DNA from: Betaproteobacteria bacterium
Lineage (GTDB): Bacteria > Pseudomonadota > Gammaproteobacteria > Burkholderiales > SG8-41
DNA: 19,036 bases
NCBI GenBank assembly: GCA_028292065.1
Contig: JAQGNC010000530.1
Span: forward strand, 1 to 19,036
Direction: 5' to 3'
The translations under genes and the position numbers were made by a program. Below the pieces are notes generated by a model. It did not search any database, was not told the DNA's origin, and saw only the letters and a list, made by a program, of their open reading frames with translations. Positions 1 through 7,198 of the stretch are shown here, piece after piece. Every line of letters begins with the position of its first letter. The stretch's first letter is position 1.

Positions 1-86
1 TCACGCCTCACGCCTCACGCTTCACGCTTCACCCTTCACCCTTCACCCTTTCACCCTTTCACCCGTTCACCATTCACCCGTTCACG
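1..86. repeat. Degenerate 7-8 bp tandem repeat array (TCACCCT/TCACCCGT)
   Basis: About twelve successive units of 7 or 8 bases, each beginning TCAC (TCACGCC, TCACGCT, TCACCCT, TCACCCGT), run from the window edge to 8 bases from the ptsI stop. The same octamer family recurs at 3568-3626 (reverse orientation) and 3709-3748. The units are too short and lack the spacers of a CRISPR array. The array may continue left of the window. Its role is unknown; slippage-generated repeats after a gene end are the simplest reading. Confidence 0.85.
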
Positions 87-93
87 GCCCTCA

Positions 94-1818
94 TCAAGCA
101 TTCAGCCGATCGAGCATCATCCTCAGCCGATCCGGGTCGCTCTCTCGAAGCATGCGCAGCGCGAGGGGCTTCACGTGCGCGAGGCTCGATTGCAGCACGC
201 GCTGTTTGACGTCGAGGAGGTGCGCCGAGTGCATCGAGTACTGCCGCAGGCCCAACCCCAGGAGGAGGCGCGTCAGGGTGAGGTCGCCGGCCATTTCGCC
301 GCACAGCGCGACCGGCACCTTGGCTTTGTCGGCGGTCTTGAGGACGTGAGCGACGAGCGAGAGCACCGCGGGGTGCAGCGGGTCGTAGAGGTGCGCCACC
401 GCGTCGTCGGTGCGGTCGACCGCGAGCGTGTACTGGATGAGGTCGTTCGTTCCGATCGACAGGAAGTCGAGCTTGCGCGTGAAGATGCCGAGCGCGAGGG
501 CGGCCGCGGGTATCTCGATCATCCCGCCGACCTTCACTTCGCTGTCGTAGGGAACGCCTTCGACGTCGAGGCTCGCCTTCGCCTGCGCGATGAGCTGCAG
601 GGTCTGCTCGACCTCGCGCACGCTGGCGAGCATCGGGATCAGGATGTTGACCTTGCCGTAGTGAGACGCGCGCAGCAGCGCGCGCAGCTGGATCACGAAG
701 CGCTGCGGCTCGATGAGGCACAGCCTGATCGCGCGCAAGCCCAGCGCGGGATTGGTCACGAAGCGCTGCGCTTCCTCGGGTCCCTTGTCGGCGCCCAGGT
801 CGTAGGTGCGGATCGTCACCGGCAGCCCTTCCATCTCCTGCACGACGCGCCGGTATGCCTCGAATTGCTCATCTTCGTCGGGAAGCTGCGAGCGATTGAG
901 GAACAGGAACTCGCTCCTGAAGAGACCGATGCCGGTCGCGCCGTTTTCCTTCGCCTGGACCACGTCGTCGGGCAACTCGATGTTCGCCTGGAGCTCGACG
1001 GTTAGACCGTCGAGCGTCGCCGCGCGCATGTAGCGCAGGCGCTTCAACTTCAGGCGCTCGAGGTCGTGCTGGTGCTGGCGCAGCTCGTACTCGGCGAGCG
1101 TCTGGCTGTCGGGGTCGACGATGACGACACCCTGTGTGCCGTCGACGATGATGAGCTCGTTCTCGCGGATCAGCTGGCGCGCCTGGTGGAGCGCCACGAT
1201 CGACGGGATGTTCAGGCTGCGCGCGACCACCGCGGTGTGCGAAGTCGTCCCGCCGACGTCGGTGATGAAGCTGGCGAAGTGATGCTGCTTGAACTGCACG
1301 ACGTCGGCGGGCGAAAGATCGCGCGCGACGAGGATGAGCTTGCGCCCATCTCCCATCTGCGGCGGCATGTAGCCGGGATGCCCGAGGAGCGACTTCATCA
1401 CGCGCTCGACGACCTGGATGACGTCGGTGCGGCGCTCGCGCAGGTAGGTGTCTTCGATCTGGTCGAACTGCGCGAGCAGCGCGTCCATCTGCACTTTCAG
1501 CGCCCACTCGGCGTTGCACTGCTCGTTCTCGATGATGTTGCGAGGCTCGAGCGCGAGCATGCCGTCGTTGAGGATCATCAGGTGGACGTCGATGAAGCCG
1601 ACGAACTCGGCGGGCGCGGTGAGCGGCACGCTGCCCCTCAACCGCGTGAGCTCGGAGCGCACACTCGCTACCGCGTTGTCGAAGCGCGAAATCTCGTCGG
1701 GGATCTGGTGCGCGGGGACGGTGTAATGCGCCGCCTCGAGCTGCGCGTGCGAGATGAGGTGCGCGTGTCCGATCGCGATGCCGCCGGAGACGGGAATGCC
1801 GTGCAGGGCGAAAGTCAT
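94..1818 (-). CDS. ptsI: Phosphoenolpyruvate-protein phosphotransferase (PTS Enzyme I)
   Basis: Cytoplasmic Enzyme I takes phosphate from phosphoenolpyruvate and passes it to HPr. The 574-aa product has the family's usual length. The phosphohistidine domain shows GGTTSHTAVVAR with the active His at residue 194. The PEP-binding TIM barrel shows GLFRSEFLFL (298-307), MIEIPAAAL (433-441), GTNDLIQYTLAVDR (456-469) and the C-terminal active Cys in ALCGEMAGD (Cys506). Its ATG overlaps the ptsH stop as ATGA, so the two are translationally coupled. It is the last gene of the EIIA-ptsH-ptsI run. No EIIB or EIIC gene is nearby, which fits the regulatory rather than sugar-transporting PTS common in Betaproteobacteria (inference). 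Confidence 0.97.
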   Translation of the reverse strand: MTFALHGIPVSGGIAIGHAHLISHAQLEAAHYTVPAHQIPDEISRFDNAVASVRSELTRLRGSVPLTAPAEFVGFIDVHLMILNDGMLALEPRNIIENEQCNAEWALKVQMDALLAQFDQIEDTYLRERRTDVIQVVERVMKSLLGHPGYMPPQMGDGRKLILVARDLSPADVVQFKQHHFASFITDVGGTTSHTAVVARSLNIPSIVALHQARQLIRENELIIVDGTQGVVIVDPDSQTLAEYELRQHQHDLERLKLKRLRYMRAATLDGLTVELQANIELPDDVVQAKENGATGIGLFRSEFLFLNRSQLPDEDEQFEAYRRVVQEMEGLPVTIRTYDLGADKGPEEAQRFVTNPALGLRAIRLCLIEPQRFVIQLRALLRASHYGKVNILIPMLASVREVEQTLQLIAQAKASLDVEGVPYDSEVKVGGMIEIPAAALALGIFTRKLDFLSIGTNDLIQYTLAVDRTDDAVAHLYDPLHPAVLSLVAHVLKTADKAKVPVALCGEMAGDLTLTRLLLGLGLRQYSMHSAHLLDVKQRVLQSSLAHVKPLALRMLRESDPDRLRMMLDRLNA

Positions 1819-2081
1819 TCCTCTTCTTCGAACCGGTTTGCCACCAGCGCCTCGACCGCGCGCATCGCGGCTTCCTCGTCAGCGCCTTCGGTCTCGACGA
1901 GAACCGTCGTGCCCTTGGCCGCGGCGAGCATCATGACGCCCATGATGCTTTTCGCGTTGACGCGGCGTCCGTTGCGGCTCAGCCAGACGTCGGCATCGAA
2001 GCGGCCGGCGACCTGCGTGAGCTTGGCAGAAGCGCGGGCGTGCAGCCCGAGCTTGTTGATGATCTCAACTTCCCGTTGCAA
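1815..2081 (-). CDS. ptsH: Phosphocarrier protein HPr
   Basis: HPr shuttles phosphate from Enzyme I to EIIA in the cytoplasm. The 88-aa product shows the phosphorylation site LGLHARAS (His14, equivalent to E. coli His15) and the regulatory serine segment NAKSIMGVMML (Ser45, equivalent to Ser46 of HPr kinase targets). The presence of this serine leaves open control by an HprK kinase, which is not in this window. The start overlaps the end of the EIIA gene by 17 bases and the stop overlaps the ptsI start by 4, so the three genes form a tight translational unit. The tail is acidic (FEEEE). Confidence 0.97.
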   Translation of the reverse strand: MQREVEIINKLGLHARASAKLTQVAGRFDADVWLSRNGRRVNAKSIMGVMMLAAAKGTTVLVETEGADEEAAMRAVEALVANRFEEEE

Positions 2082-2481
2082 CGTTGTGCAGGGTCAGCGG
2101 CGGGATTCGCAGCACGCCTTCGCAGCCGCCGCTGACCGCTTTCATCAGGAGGGTGGCGAGCGGCTTGTCGCGATAAGTCAGGGCGCGGATGAGCATCGGC
2201 AGGTTCACGCCCGCTACGCCTTCGACGCGGCCGGGAATGAGCAGCTTTGCGGCGATGTTCGACGGCGAGCCGCCGTACATATCGGACAGTATGAGCACGC
2301 CCGAGCCGTCGTCGAGCTCTTTCACGAGCGCGCGCGCCTGCGGAAGCATGAGGAGCGGATCGTCCTGCGCGGTGACGCCGAGCTGCCTCAACCGCGGTGG
2401 ACGCTTGTTCAGCACGTGGCTGGCGCAGTGGATCAGGCTTTCGCCGAGCGTGCCGTGCGCGATGATCAGGATGCCTACCAT
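2065..2481 (-). CDS. PTS EIIA component, mannose/fructose type
   Basis: This is a single-domain EIIA of the mannose (EIIA-Man, PF03610) class, which accepts phosphate from HPr. The 138-aa product opens MVGILIIAHGTLGESL with the active His at residue 9. It also has the conserved glycine-rich segment SDMYGGSPSNIAAKLL and the later GVNLPML motif. The ATG at 2481 is chosen over an upstream TTG at 2514 because the family fold begins exactly there. A GGAG lies about 14 bases upstream, so the ribosome site is weak. There are no EIIB, EIIC or EIID genes alongside, so the protein is probably regulatory. This gene is often labelled manX or ptsN-like in related genomes; the exact symbol is uncertain. 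Confidence 0.93.
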   Translation of the reverse strand: MVGILIIAHGTLGESLIHCASHVLNKRPPRLRQLGVTAQDDPLLMLPQARALVKELDDGSGVLILSDMYGGSPSNIAAKLLIPGRVEGVAGVNLPMLIRALTYRDKPLATLLMKAVSGGCEGVLRIPPLTLHNVATGS

Positions 2482-2524
2482 TGAGGTGATTCTACTCCGC
2501 GTAACTGCAGGCAATCCGCATAGG

Positions 2525-2605
2525 GTAGCGCAGGCGCCTCGCCTGCAGCGGGTTGACGTCTGCGTCGGTTGCCACTGCGGCTGCAGGCGAGGGCGCCTGC
2601 GCTAC
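2525..2605. repeat. REP-like inverted pair between gshB and the EIIA gene
   Basis: Two copies of a roughly 25-bp palindromic unit face each other: 2525-2549, and its reverse complement at 2580-2605 with one extra G, separated by 30 bases. Each unit contains its own hairpin, GCAGGCG, a 3-4 base loop, then CGCCTGC. A third copy lies at 8063-8087. A palindromic intergenic unit occurring singly and in inverted pairs is the hallmark of REP/BIME elements. As RNA the pair could form a long hairpin that separates gshB messages from the PTS messages. No T-tract follows, so it is not a classical terminator. Confidence 0.85.
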
Positions 2606-2617
2606 CAGGGCGTGCGG

Positions 2618-3565
2618 TCACGGAGTCGGGGGGGTTTCCAGCGCATCCAGCATCATCCCGGCGACGTTGAAACCGGTCTGCTCGGTGATTTCGACGAAGC
2701 ACGTCGGGCTGGTGACGTTGACTTCGGTGAGGTAATCGCCGATCACGTCGAGCCCGACGAGTGTCAGGCCGTCAGCGAAAAGCTGCGGCGCGAGCGATTC
2801 GGCGATCTCGCGATCGCGCGCGGTCAGCGGCCTCGCGACGCCGGTGCCGCCCGCCGCGAGATTGCCGCGGGTCTCGCCGGCTTTCGGGATGCGCGCCAGC
2901 GCGAAAGGCACCGGCTTGCCGCCGATCAGCAGCACGCGCTTGTCGCCGTCGCGGATCTCGGGGATGTAGCGTTGCGCCATGATCGTCTGCGCGCCGTGCA
3001 GCGTGAGCGTCTCGATGATGACGCTCAAATTCGGGTCGTCGTGGCGCACGCGGAAGATCGACGCGCCGCCCATGCCGTGCAGCGGCTTGAGTATGGCGTC
3101 TCCGTGCTCGGCGATGAAATCGCGGATGAGCGTCTCCCGCCGCGTGACGAGGCTCGGCGCGGTGAACCGGGGAAAGCGTGCGATCGCCATCTTCTCGTTG
3201 TGGTCGCGGACCGCTCGCGGGCGGTTGACGATGCGCGCGCCCTGCGCTTCGGCGAGCTCGAGGAGATACGTGCTGTACACGTATTCCATGTCGAAAGGCG
3301 GGTCCTTGCGCATGAGCACCGCGTCGAAAGCGGTCAGCGCCTGTTCCACGGCCGGCTCGAGCACGTACCACGCTTCGGTTTCCTGCCCGGTGAGATGGAG
3401 CCGTGAAGCGTTGCCGGTCACGCCCGATTGACGCCACGCGAGGTCCTGCTGGTGCAGCGCGTAGAGCTCGTGGCCGCGCTTGGCGGCCTCGCGCATCATC
3501 GCGTAGGTGCTGTCCTTGTAGAGCTTGAACTCGTCCAGCGGGTCGACGATGAAGGCTAATTTCAT
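2618..3565 (-). CDS. gshB: Glutathione synthetase
   Basis: GshB joins gamma-glutamylcysteine and glycine using ATP, the second step of glutathione synthesis in the cytoplasm. The 315-aa product matches the E. coli length. It opens MKLAFIVDPLDEFKLYKDST, has the early motif MRKDPPFDMEYVYSTYLLE (85-103), the ATP-grasp glycine loop LKPLHGMGGASIF (159-171) and the metal-binding end EVNVTSPTCFVEI (281-293). It lies downstream of gshA on the same strand. The ATG is not preceded by a recognisable Shine-Dalgarno sequence: the upstream bases are the octamer repeat array at 3568-3626, which is unusual. Confidence 0.97.
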   Translation of the reverse strand: MKLAFIVDPLDEFKLYKDSTYAMMREAAKRGHELYALHQQDLAWRQSGVTGNASRLHLTGQETEAWYVLEPAVEQALTAFDAVLMRKDPPFDMEYVYSTYLLELAEAQGARIVNRPRAVRDHNEKMAIARFPRFTAPSLVTRRETLIRDFIAEHGDAILKPLHGMGGASIFRVRHDDPNLSVIIETLTLHGAQTIMAQRYIPEIRDGDKRVLLIGGKPVPFALARIPKAGETRGNLAAGGTGVARPLTARDREIAESLAPQLFADGLTLVGLDVIGDYLTEVNVTSPTCFVEITEQTGFNVAGMMLDALETPPTP

Positions 3566-3567
3566 GC

Positions 3568-3626
3568 GTGAACGGGTGAACGGGTTAAAAGGCGGTGAAC
3601 GGGTGAACGGGTGAACGGGTGAACGA
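3568..3626. repeat. Octamer array GTGAACGG directly upstream of gshB
   Basis: Two GTGAACGG units (3568-3583), an 11-base interruption, then four more units (3595-3626, the last GTGAACGA). The array begins 2 bases before the gshB start codon and occupies the place where its ribosome site should be. It is the reverse complement of the TTCACCCG family at 1-86 and 3709-3748, so it can pair with the latter across an 82-base spacer. Confidence 0.9.
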
Positions 3627-3708
3627 GTAAGGGCGCGCCGCGGCGCGTCCGTATGTGATCAATCACGCAAAGCCTCTTTGATGGAAGAAATGCTGCGGGC
3701 TGGTGGTT

Positions 3709-3748
3709 TTCACCCATTCACCCGTTCACTCGTTCACCCGTTCACCGA
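3709..3748. repeat. Octamer array TTCACCCG overlapping the gshA stop
   Basis: Five consecutive 8-base units: TTCACCCA, TTCACCCG, TTCACTCG, TTCACCCG, TTCACCGA. The gshA stop codon (3734-3736) and its last codons (SVNG) lie inside the array, so repeat expansion has written the GshA C-terminus. It stands in inverted orientation to the 3568-3626 array, and the two together could form a large stem between gshA and gshB. Confidence 0.9.
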
Positions 3749-5044
3749 TGCCGGAGACGCGACAGCGTCGACCGCATCGGCAGTCCGCTCCAGCTCGATG
3801 GCCGACGCGAGCAGCGCCAGGCGCGCCACGACGCCGTATGCATAGAAGCGGTTGGGCGGGCAGTCGGGGTCGTCGGGGTCGGGCGAAGAACACGGCGAAT
3901 CGAAAGCCAGCGGGACGAAGTGCATCCCCGGCGCGTTCAGGTTCTCGTCCTTGCCGCGCGTGGTGTGCACGCGATAGAAACCGCCGACGACGAAGTGGTC
4001 GATCATGTACACCACCGGCTCGGCGACCGCGTCTTCTACCGTCTCGAAGGTGTACACCCCTTCCTGCACGATGACGTCGTGCACTTCGAGCCCTTCCTTC
4101 ACCACCGACATCTTGTTGCGCTGCTTGCGGTTGAGGCCTTTCACGTCCGACGGGTCTTTCACCGTCATGATGCCCATGCCGTAGGTGCCCGCGTCGGCTT
4201 TCACGATCACGAAAGGATCGGCGTCGATCTTGTATTCCTTGTACTTCGCGCGGATGTCGTCGAGGATCTCGGCGACATAGCCTTCCAGACACTCCTCGCC
4301 TTTGCGCGCATGGAAATCGATGCGGCCGCAGCGTTCGAAGTAGGGATTGATCAGCCACGGGTCGATGCCGATTTCGTTGGCGAACTGCTCGGCCACTTCG
4401 CGGTAAGCCGCGAAGTGGTTGGACTTGCGGCGCACCGCCCAGCCCGCGTGCAGCGGCGGCAGGACCGACTGCTCGACGCCTCGGAGAATGTCGGGAATGC
4501 CCGCGGAAAGATCGTTGTTGAGCAGCACCACGCACGGGTCGAAATCGCCGACGACCAGCCGGTTGCCTTTGCGCTCGAGCGGTTCGAGCCTGAGCTTCGA
4601 GCCGTCAGGCAGGTCGATGTCGGTCGGCTTGTCGATCTCGGGCAGCATGCTGCCGATGCGCACGACCATGCCGGCGTGGCGCAGGATCTTGGCGAGCGTC
4701 GCGACGTTCTGCAGGTAGAACAGGTTGCGGGTGTGGTTCTCGGGCACGAGCACCGCGCCGCGCGCGTCGGGGCAGACTTTCTCGAGCGCCGTCATGGCCG
4801 CCTGCACGCACAGCGGGTGGAACTCGGGATTGAGGTTGTTGAAGCCGCCGGGGAAGAGGTTCGTGTCCACCGGCGCGATCTTGAAACCGCTGTTGCGCAG
4901 ATCGACCGAGCAGTAGAACGGCGTCTCGCGCTCCTGCCACTGCGTCCGCAGCCAGTGCTCGACCGCAGGCGTCGCGCCGAGCAGGTGACGCTCGAGATCG
5001 GTCAGGGGACCGGTCAGCGCCGTTGAAAGTCGGGGAACGCTCAT
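3734..5044 (-). CDS. gshA: Glutamate-cysteine ligase, T. ferrooxidans type
   Basis: GshA makes gamma-glutamylcysteine from glutamate, cysteine and ATP, the first and usually rate-limiting step of glutathione synthesis. The 436-aa product resembles the proteobacterial family first defined in Acidithiobacillus (TIGR02049), not the E. coli GshA family. Recognisable stretches are FYCSVDLRNSGFKIAPVDTN, LFPGGFNNLNPEFHP, the glycine-containing KADAGTYGMGIMTVKDP and the C-terminal NRFYAYGVVARLALLAS. The ATG at 5044 is preferred to an upstream in-frame start at 5161, because the family begins near LSTALTGPLTDLERHLLG and an AGGA lies about 8 bases before it. The C-terminal residues run into an octamer array. 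Confidence 0.93.
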   Translation of the reverse strand: MSVPRLSTALTGPLTDLERHLLGATPAVEHWLRTQWQERETPFYCSVDLRNSGFKIAPVDTNLFPGGFNNLNPEFHPLCVQAAMTALEKVCPDARGAVLVPENHTRNLFYLQNVATLAKILRHAGMVVRIGSMLPEIDKPTDIDLPDGSKLRLEPLERKGNRLVVGDFDPCVVLLNNDLSAGIPDILRGVEQSVLPPLHAGWAVRRKSNHFAAYREVAEQFANEIGIDPWLINPYFERCGRIDFHARKGEECLEGYVAEILDDIRAKYKEYKIDADPFVIVKADAGTYGMGIMTVKDPSDVKGLNRKQRNKMSVVKEGLEVHDVIVQEGVYTFETVEDAVAEPVVYMIDHFVVGGFYRVHTTRGKDENLNAPGMHFVPLAFDSPCSSPDPDDPDCPPNRFYAYGVVARLALLASAIELERTADAVDAVASPASVNG

Positions 5045-5156
5045 GGAGGGGTTCCTGCCAGAAAAGGACCGCAATTGTAACAAGACCGCCGGGGGACGCC
5101 TGAGCCGCGCCGGCGGGCGGTTACCTGCAAGAGTCAAACCCTTGACCCTCGCTGCG

Positions 5157-5415
5157 AGCACCGGCTTGGGCGCGGCCTTGTCGCCTCGCCAGTCGCCGCT
5201 ACTGGAGCCGCGTGGCGGTGCACCGTGCGCTGCTCACCGAGGCCGGCGGCTGCGGAACCGATGCGACCCTACGTCGCGTCGTCCCGGACCGGTGCGCCAG
5301 CGCGCACGCGATCGGGGATCCGTTTTGACGTGTCTACAGTCCTCGCCGACAACCCCGGCCTGGTACGCCGCTCGGGCGCCTCGCAGGGCGACAAGACCGC
5401 GCCCAAGCCGGTGCT
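5157..5415. repeat. 29-bp inverted repeat flanking about 200 bp
   Basis: The 29 bases at 5157-5185 (starting AGCACCGGCTTGGGCGCGG) recur in reverse complement at 5387-5415 with a single mismatch (C for T). The enclosed 201 bases have no gene. The layout resembles the end repeats of a small non-autonomous mobile element (MITE-like) or a very large cruciform. No flanking target duplication is obvious, so the mobile origin is inference. Confidence 0.75.
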
Positions 5416-5473
5416 ACGGCTACGCGCGTCTGCCTGGCGGCAGGCTCGGCCGGTGCGCTAAAGCAGTGAATGC

Positions 5474-5498
5474 GAAAAGCCGCTGGCACCGGCGGCTT
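5474..5498 (-). terminator. Probable terminator of the UPF0158 gene
   Basis: On the minus strand a 7-bp stem, AAGCCGC with GCGGCTT (5492-5498 and 5477-5483), encloses an 8-base loop and runs into a TTTT tract. It lies about 50 bases after the stop of the minus-strand UPF0158 gene. The U-tract is short, so termination may be partial. Confidence 0.5.
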
Positions 5499-5548
5499 GA
5501 ACGTCTACTCACCCTGACACCCGGACACCCGGTCCGCTCGAACTTCAC

Positions 5549-5983
5549 TCAGGCCGCGGGATCGGGAACAAGCTCGATTTCGTGTTCATCACACCATCGC
5601 CTCAGCGCTCGTTCGGTCGCGTCCTTTTCGAAGGCATACCAGTTCTCAAGAACGCCACGGTCGTCAAGAAGGTCCTTGAAGCGGCTGTAAGCCCCACGTC
5701 GGTGGAAGTAGCCGAGCACTCTGTCAAATTCCTCGGACAGGTGCTGCTCAGTGAAAGACAGCGCGAGCTTTCTGCCGAGGTCCAGCTCGTTCTTGTGCGG
5801 CAGCGCCAGATATCTGTCCGACACTTCGAGGTCCCCGGGGATTTCTTCCTCGAGATCGACGACATCGGAGATAAGGTGGAGGGAGCCGGTATCGAGGTTG
5901 ACGAACGCTCGGCTTTCCAGGGGCGCGCCGGAGCTTGCGAATTCGAAGGCCTCGATGAACTCGGACCACTTCACGGGGACCAT
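5549..5983 (-). CDS. UPF0158 family protein
   Basis: A 144-aa protein of the UPF0158 family (PF03682), which has no known biochemical role. Typical family features are seen: SRAFVNLDTGSLHLISD, an acidic EEEIPGD, YLALPHKNELDLGRKLALSF, and GAYSRFKDLLDDRGVLENWY followed by a Trp-Cys near the end (RRWCDEHEIEL). The ATG at 5983 is used; a TTG at 6004 would add seven residues, and neither has a strong ribosome site. It lies 55 bases downstream of the 131-aa gene on the same strand and is followed by a terminator-like hairpin. Members of this family often sit in accessory regions. Confidence 0.85.
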   Translation of the reverse strand: MVPVKWSEFIEAFEFASSGAPLESRAFVNLDTGSLHLISDVVDLEEEIPGDLEVSDRYLALPHKNELDLGRKLALSFTEQHLSEEFDRVLGYFHRRGAYSRFKDLLDDRGVLENWYAFEKDATERALRRWCDEHEIELVPDPAA

Positions 5984-6038
5984 GGCGTTGTATGAGCGAT
6001 CCAATGTGGTTCAGCGGCGGCAGCGGCCGGCCATCGAC

Positions 6039-6434
6039 TCAGGGTGTGCTTCCACCGCTGAAGCGCTCTCTGAAACCCTGCCTGGCTTCACCGATGAACA
6101 TCAGAAGCTGATCATCTTCAACGCGAACTACGCTGATGCCTCGCCGTTCAGCTTCGACAGTCAGGAGGCTCGCCGGTTGATGCCTCGGTATGAAGAGCGT
6201 CTTGGGCAATTGTTGGTTGTGCGCTCGCCCCTCCTTCAGTAAGCGCCTGGCGTCGAGCTTCGATGGTTCCGCCGCACTCGCAGGCACGAGCGCGGAACTC
6301 AAGATAAAGCAACTCGCCGCGTCCATGAGGGCAATCAAGTTGAAGTTACCGTCTACATCGGTCGAGATCGGTGCATCGTTCAACTTGAAGGCGATCCAGG
6401 CTTCGTTGACCTGAAATTGGTTCGGATGAAGCAT
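6039..6434 (-). CDS. Conserved hypothetical protein, 131 aa
   Basis: I do not recognise a named family with certainty. From the ATG at 6434 the protein reads HPNQFQVNEAWIAFKLNDAP, then VDGNFNLIALMDAASCFIL, a Lys/Arg-rich middle (LDARRLLKEGRAHNQQLPKT), and the compact end RVEDDQLLMFIGEARQGFRE. The alternating hydrophobic pattern suggests a small soluble alpha/beta protein. There is no signal peptide or membrane segment. An open frame continues upstream to 6641, but that extension is Arg-rich and crosses the direct repeat, so it is not taken as coding. Same strand as UPF0158 and probably co-transcribed. Confidence 0.75.
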   Translation of the reverse strand: MLHPNQFQVNEAWIAFKLNDAPISTDVDGNFNLIALMDAASCFILSSALVPASAAEPSKLDARRLLKEGRAHNQQLPKTLFIPRHQPASLLTVEAERRGISVVRVEDDQLLMFIGEARQGFRERFSGGSTP

Positions 6435-6743
6435 GGAGTGAACTTTTGAAGGCGTAACGATCGTCGAGCGGCGCCGGCGAGCGCAGCTTGCCGCGTATCC
6501 GCTACGAACGCGCTTAGCCGCAAGCAGGCGTTTTAGGGGGCCAGGTTTAAGCGGCCGGCATTGAGTTTCCCGTGATGTTGCAATCCGACGGACATGCCAT
6601 TGTGCGACATTAGCAGATAAACAAATACGCAGCGCATTCACGGCTTGCCGGAGCGGCGTGCGAGTAATCCGTAATGTTGCGATCCGACCGACATGCCGTC
6701 ACGGCGTTCGCAGACAAGCGCGACCCCGGCCCCTTTGATCCAC
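6435..6743. repeat. Intergenic stretch with a 29-bp direct repeat (6570-6598, 6669-6697)
   Basis: The 309 bases between the 131-aa gene and the pRiA4b-like gene carry two copies of a 29-base unit (CCGTGATGTTGCAATCCGAC...) that match at 26 of 29 positions and start 99 bases apart. No tRNA, gene or array is seen. The repeats could be recombination scars of the accessory region, regulator binding sites, or part of a dispersed repeat family. Confidence 0.75.
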
Positions 6744-7160
6744 TTACCCATACTGCGATGGATTTCGGCCGGTCTTCTCGATCACCTTCGGGTATTTCAC
6801 GCTCGTGCCCGGAGATTTCTTCCCGCGCCGCCGAGTAATCTCGAACAACCAGCTGTCCCCGAAATCGAACCTGTAATAGAGCTTTAACCGATCCAGCGGA
6901 AATACGTCGGACAGCAAGATGCTCCCGTAAGAACTGTCTTCCAAAGATGACGCGGGTTCGCCGAATTCGATTTTGCGATGTCGCGATGTCCGGCCCGCGA
7001 AGAACTCATACAGGTGATCGTTATCAAACCCGATTAGATCCTGAATCGTGTAATGCAGCTCGTCCAGGCTGGCATCTTCAGGAATCTCGATAACTCGGCT
7101 CCATGCATGCGCGCCGCGATGCCATCCACTCAATTGAATTTGCAGAGTCACAATGTCCAC
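6744..7160 (-). CDS. Plasmid pRiA4b ORF-3-like protein
   Basis: A 138-aa protein of the PRiA4_ORF3 family (PF07929), found as a passenger in plasmids and insertion sequences; its function is unknown. The family pattern is clear: RVIEIPEDASLDELHYTIQD, then FDNDHLYEFF, a segment LSDVFPLDRLKLYYRFDFGD, and SWLFEIT, ending in a basic tail. The start is a GTG at 7160 with a poor ribosome site (AGG about 10 bases upstream). It follows the BrnA antitoxin gene by 38 bases on the same strand, among other mobile or addiction-type genes, which suggests acquisition by transfer. Confidence 0.85.
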   Translation of the reverse strand: MDIVTLQIQLSGWHRGAHAWSRVIEIPEDASLDELHYTIQDLIGFDNDHLYEFFAGRTSRHRKIEFGEPASSLEDSSYGSILLSDVFPLDRLKLYYRFDFGDSWLFEITRRRGKKSPGTSVKYPKVIEKTGRNPSQYG

Positions 7161-7198
7161 GAGCTGTACCTATGAGACCTGAATAAACTTAGGTTTCT

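Larger units (their letters stand above)
5045..5548. other. Gene-free stretch upstream of gshA
   Basis: About 500 bases between gshA and the UPF0158 gene hold no convincing gene. Open frames crossing it read as low-complexity Arg/Pro/Ala sequence with no recognisable motif. It contains a long near-perfect inverted repeat (5157-5185 with 5387-5415) and a terminator-like hairpin for the gene to its right. The gshA promoter should lie at the left end, but I see no convincing -35/-10 pair. Confidence 0.6.

Noticed and set aside
1..86. Possible CRISPR array
   Set aside because: Units are 7-8 bases with no spacers between them; it is a simple tandem array.
1066..2484. Long plus-strand open frame opposite ptsI, ptsH and the EIIA gene
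   Set aside because: Antisense of recognised PTS genes; low-complexity charged sequence with no family match.
2482..2514. Earlier TTG start for the EIIA gene
   Set aside because: It would add 11 residues ahead of the family's first strand, with no ribosome site.
3920..5026. 368-codon plus-strand open frame opposite gshA
   Set aside because: Antisense shadow of a recognised GshA; no domain seen.
5043..5690. 215-codon plus-strand open frame in the gene-free region
   Set aside because: Arg/Pro/Gly-rich, crosses an inverted repeat and the UPF0158 gene, no motif or ribosome site.
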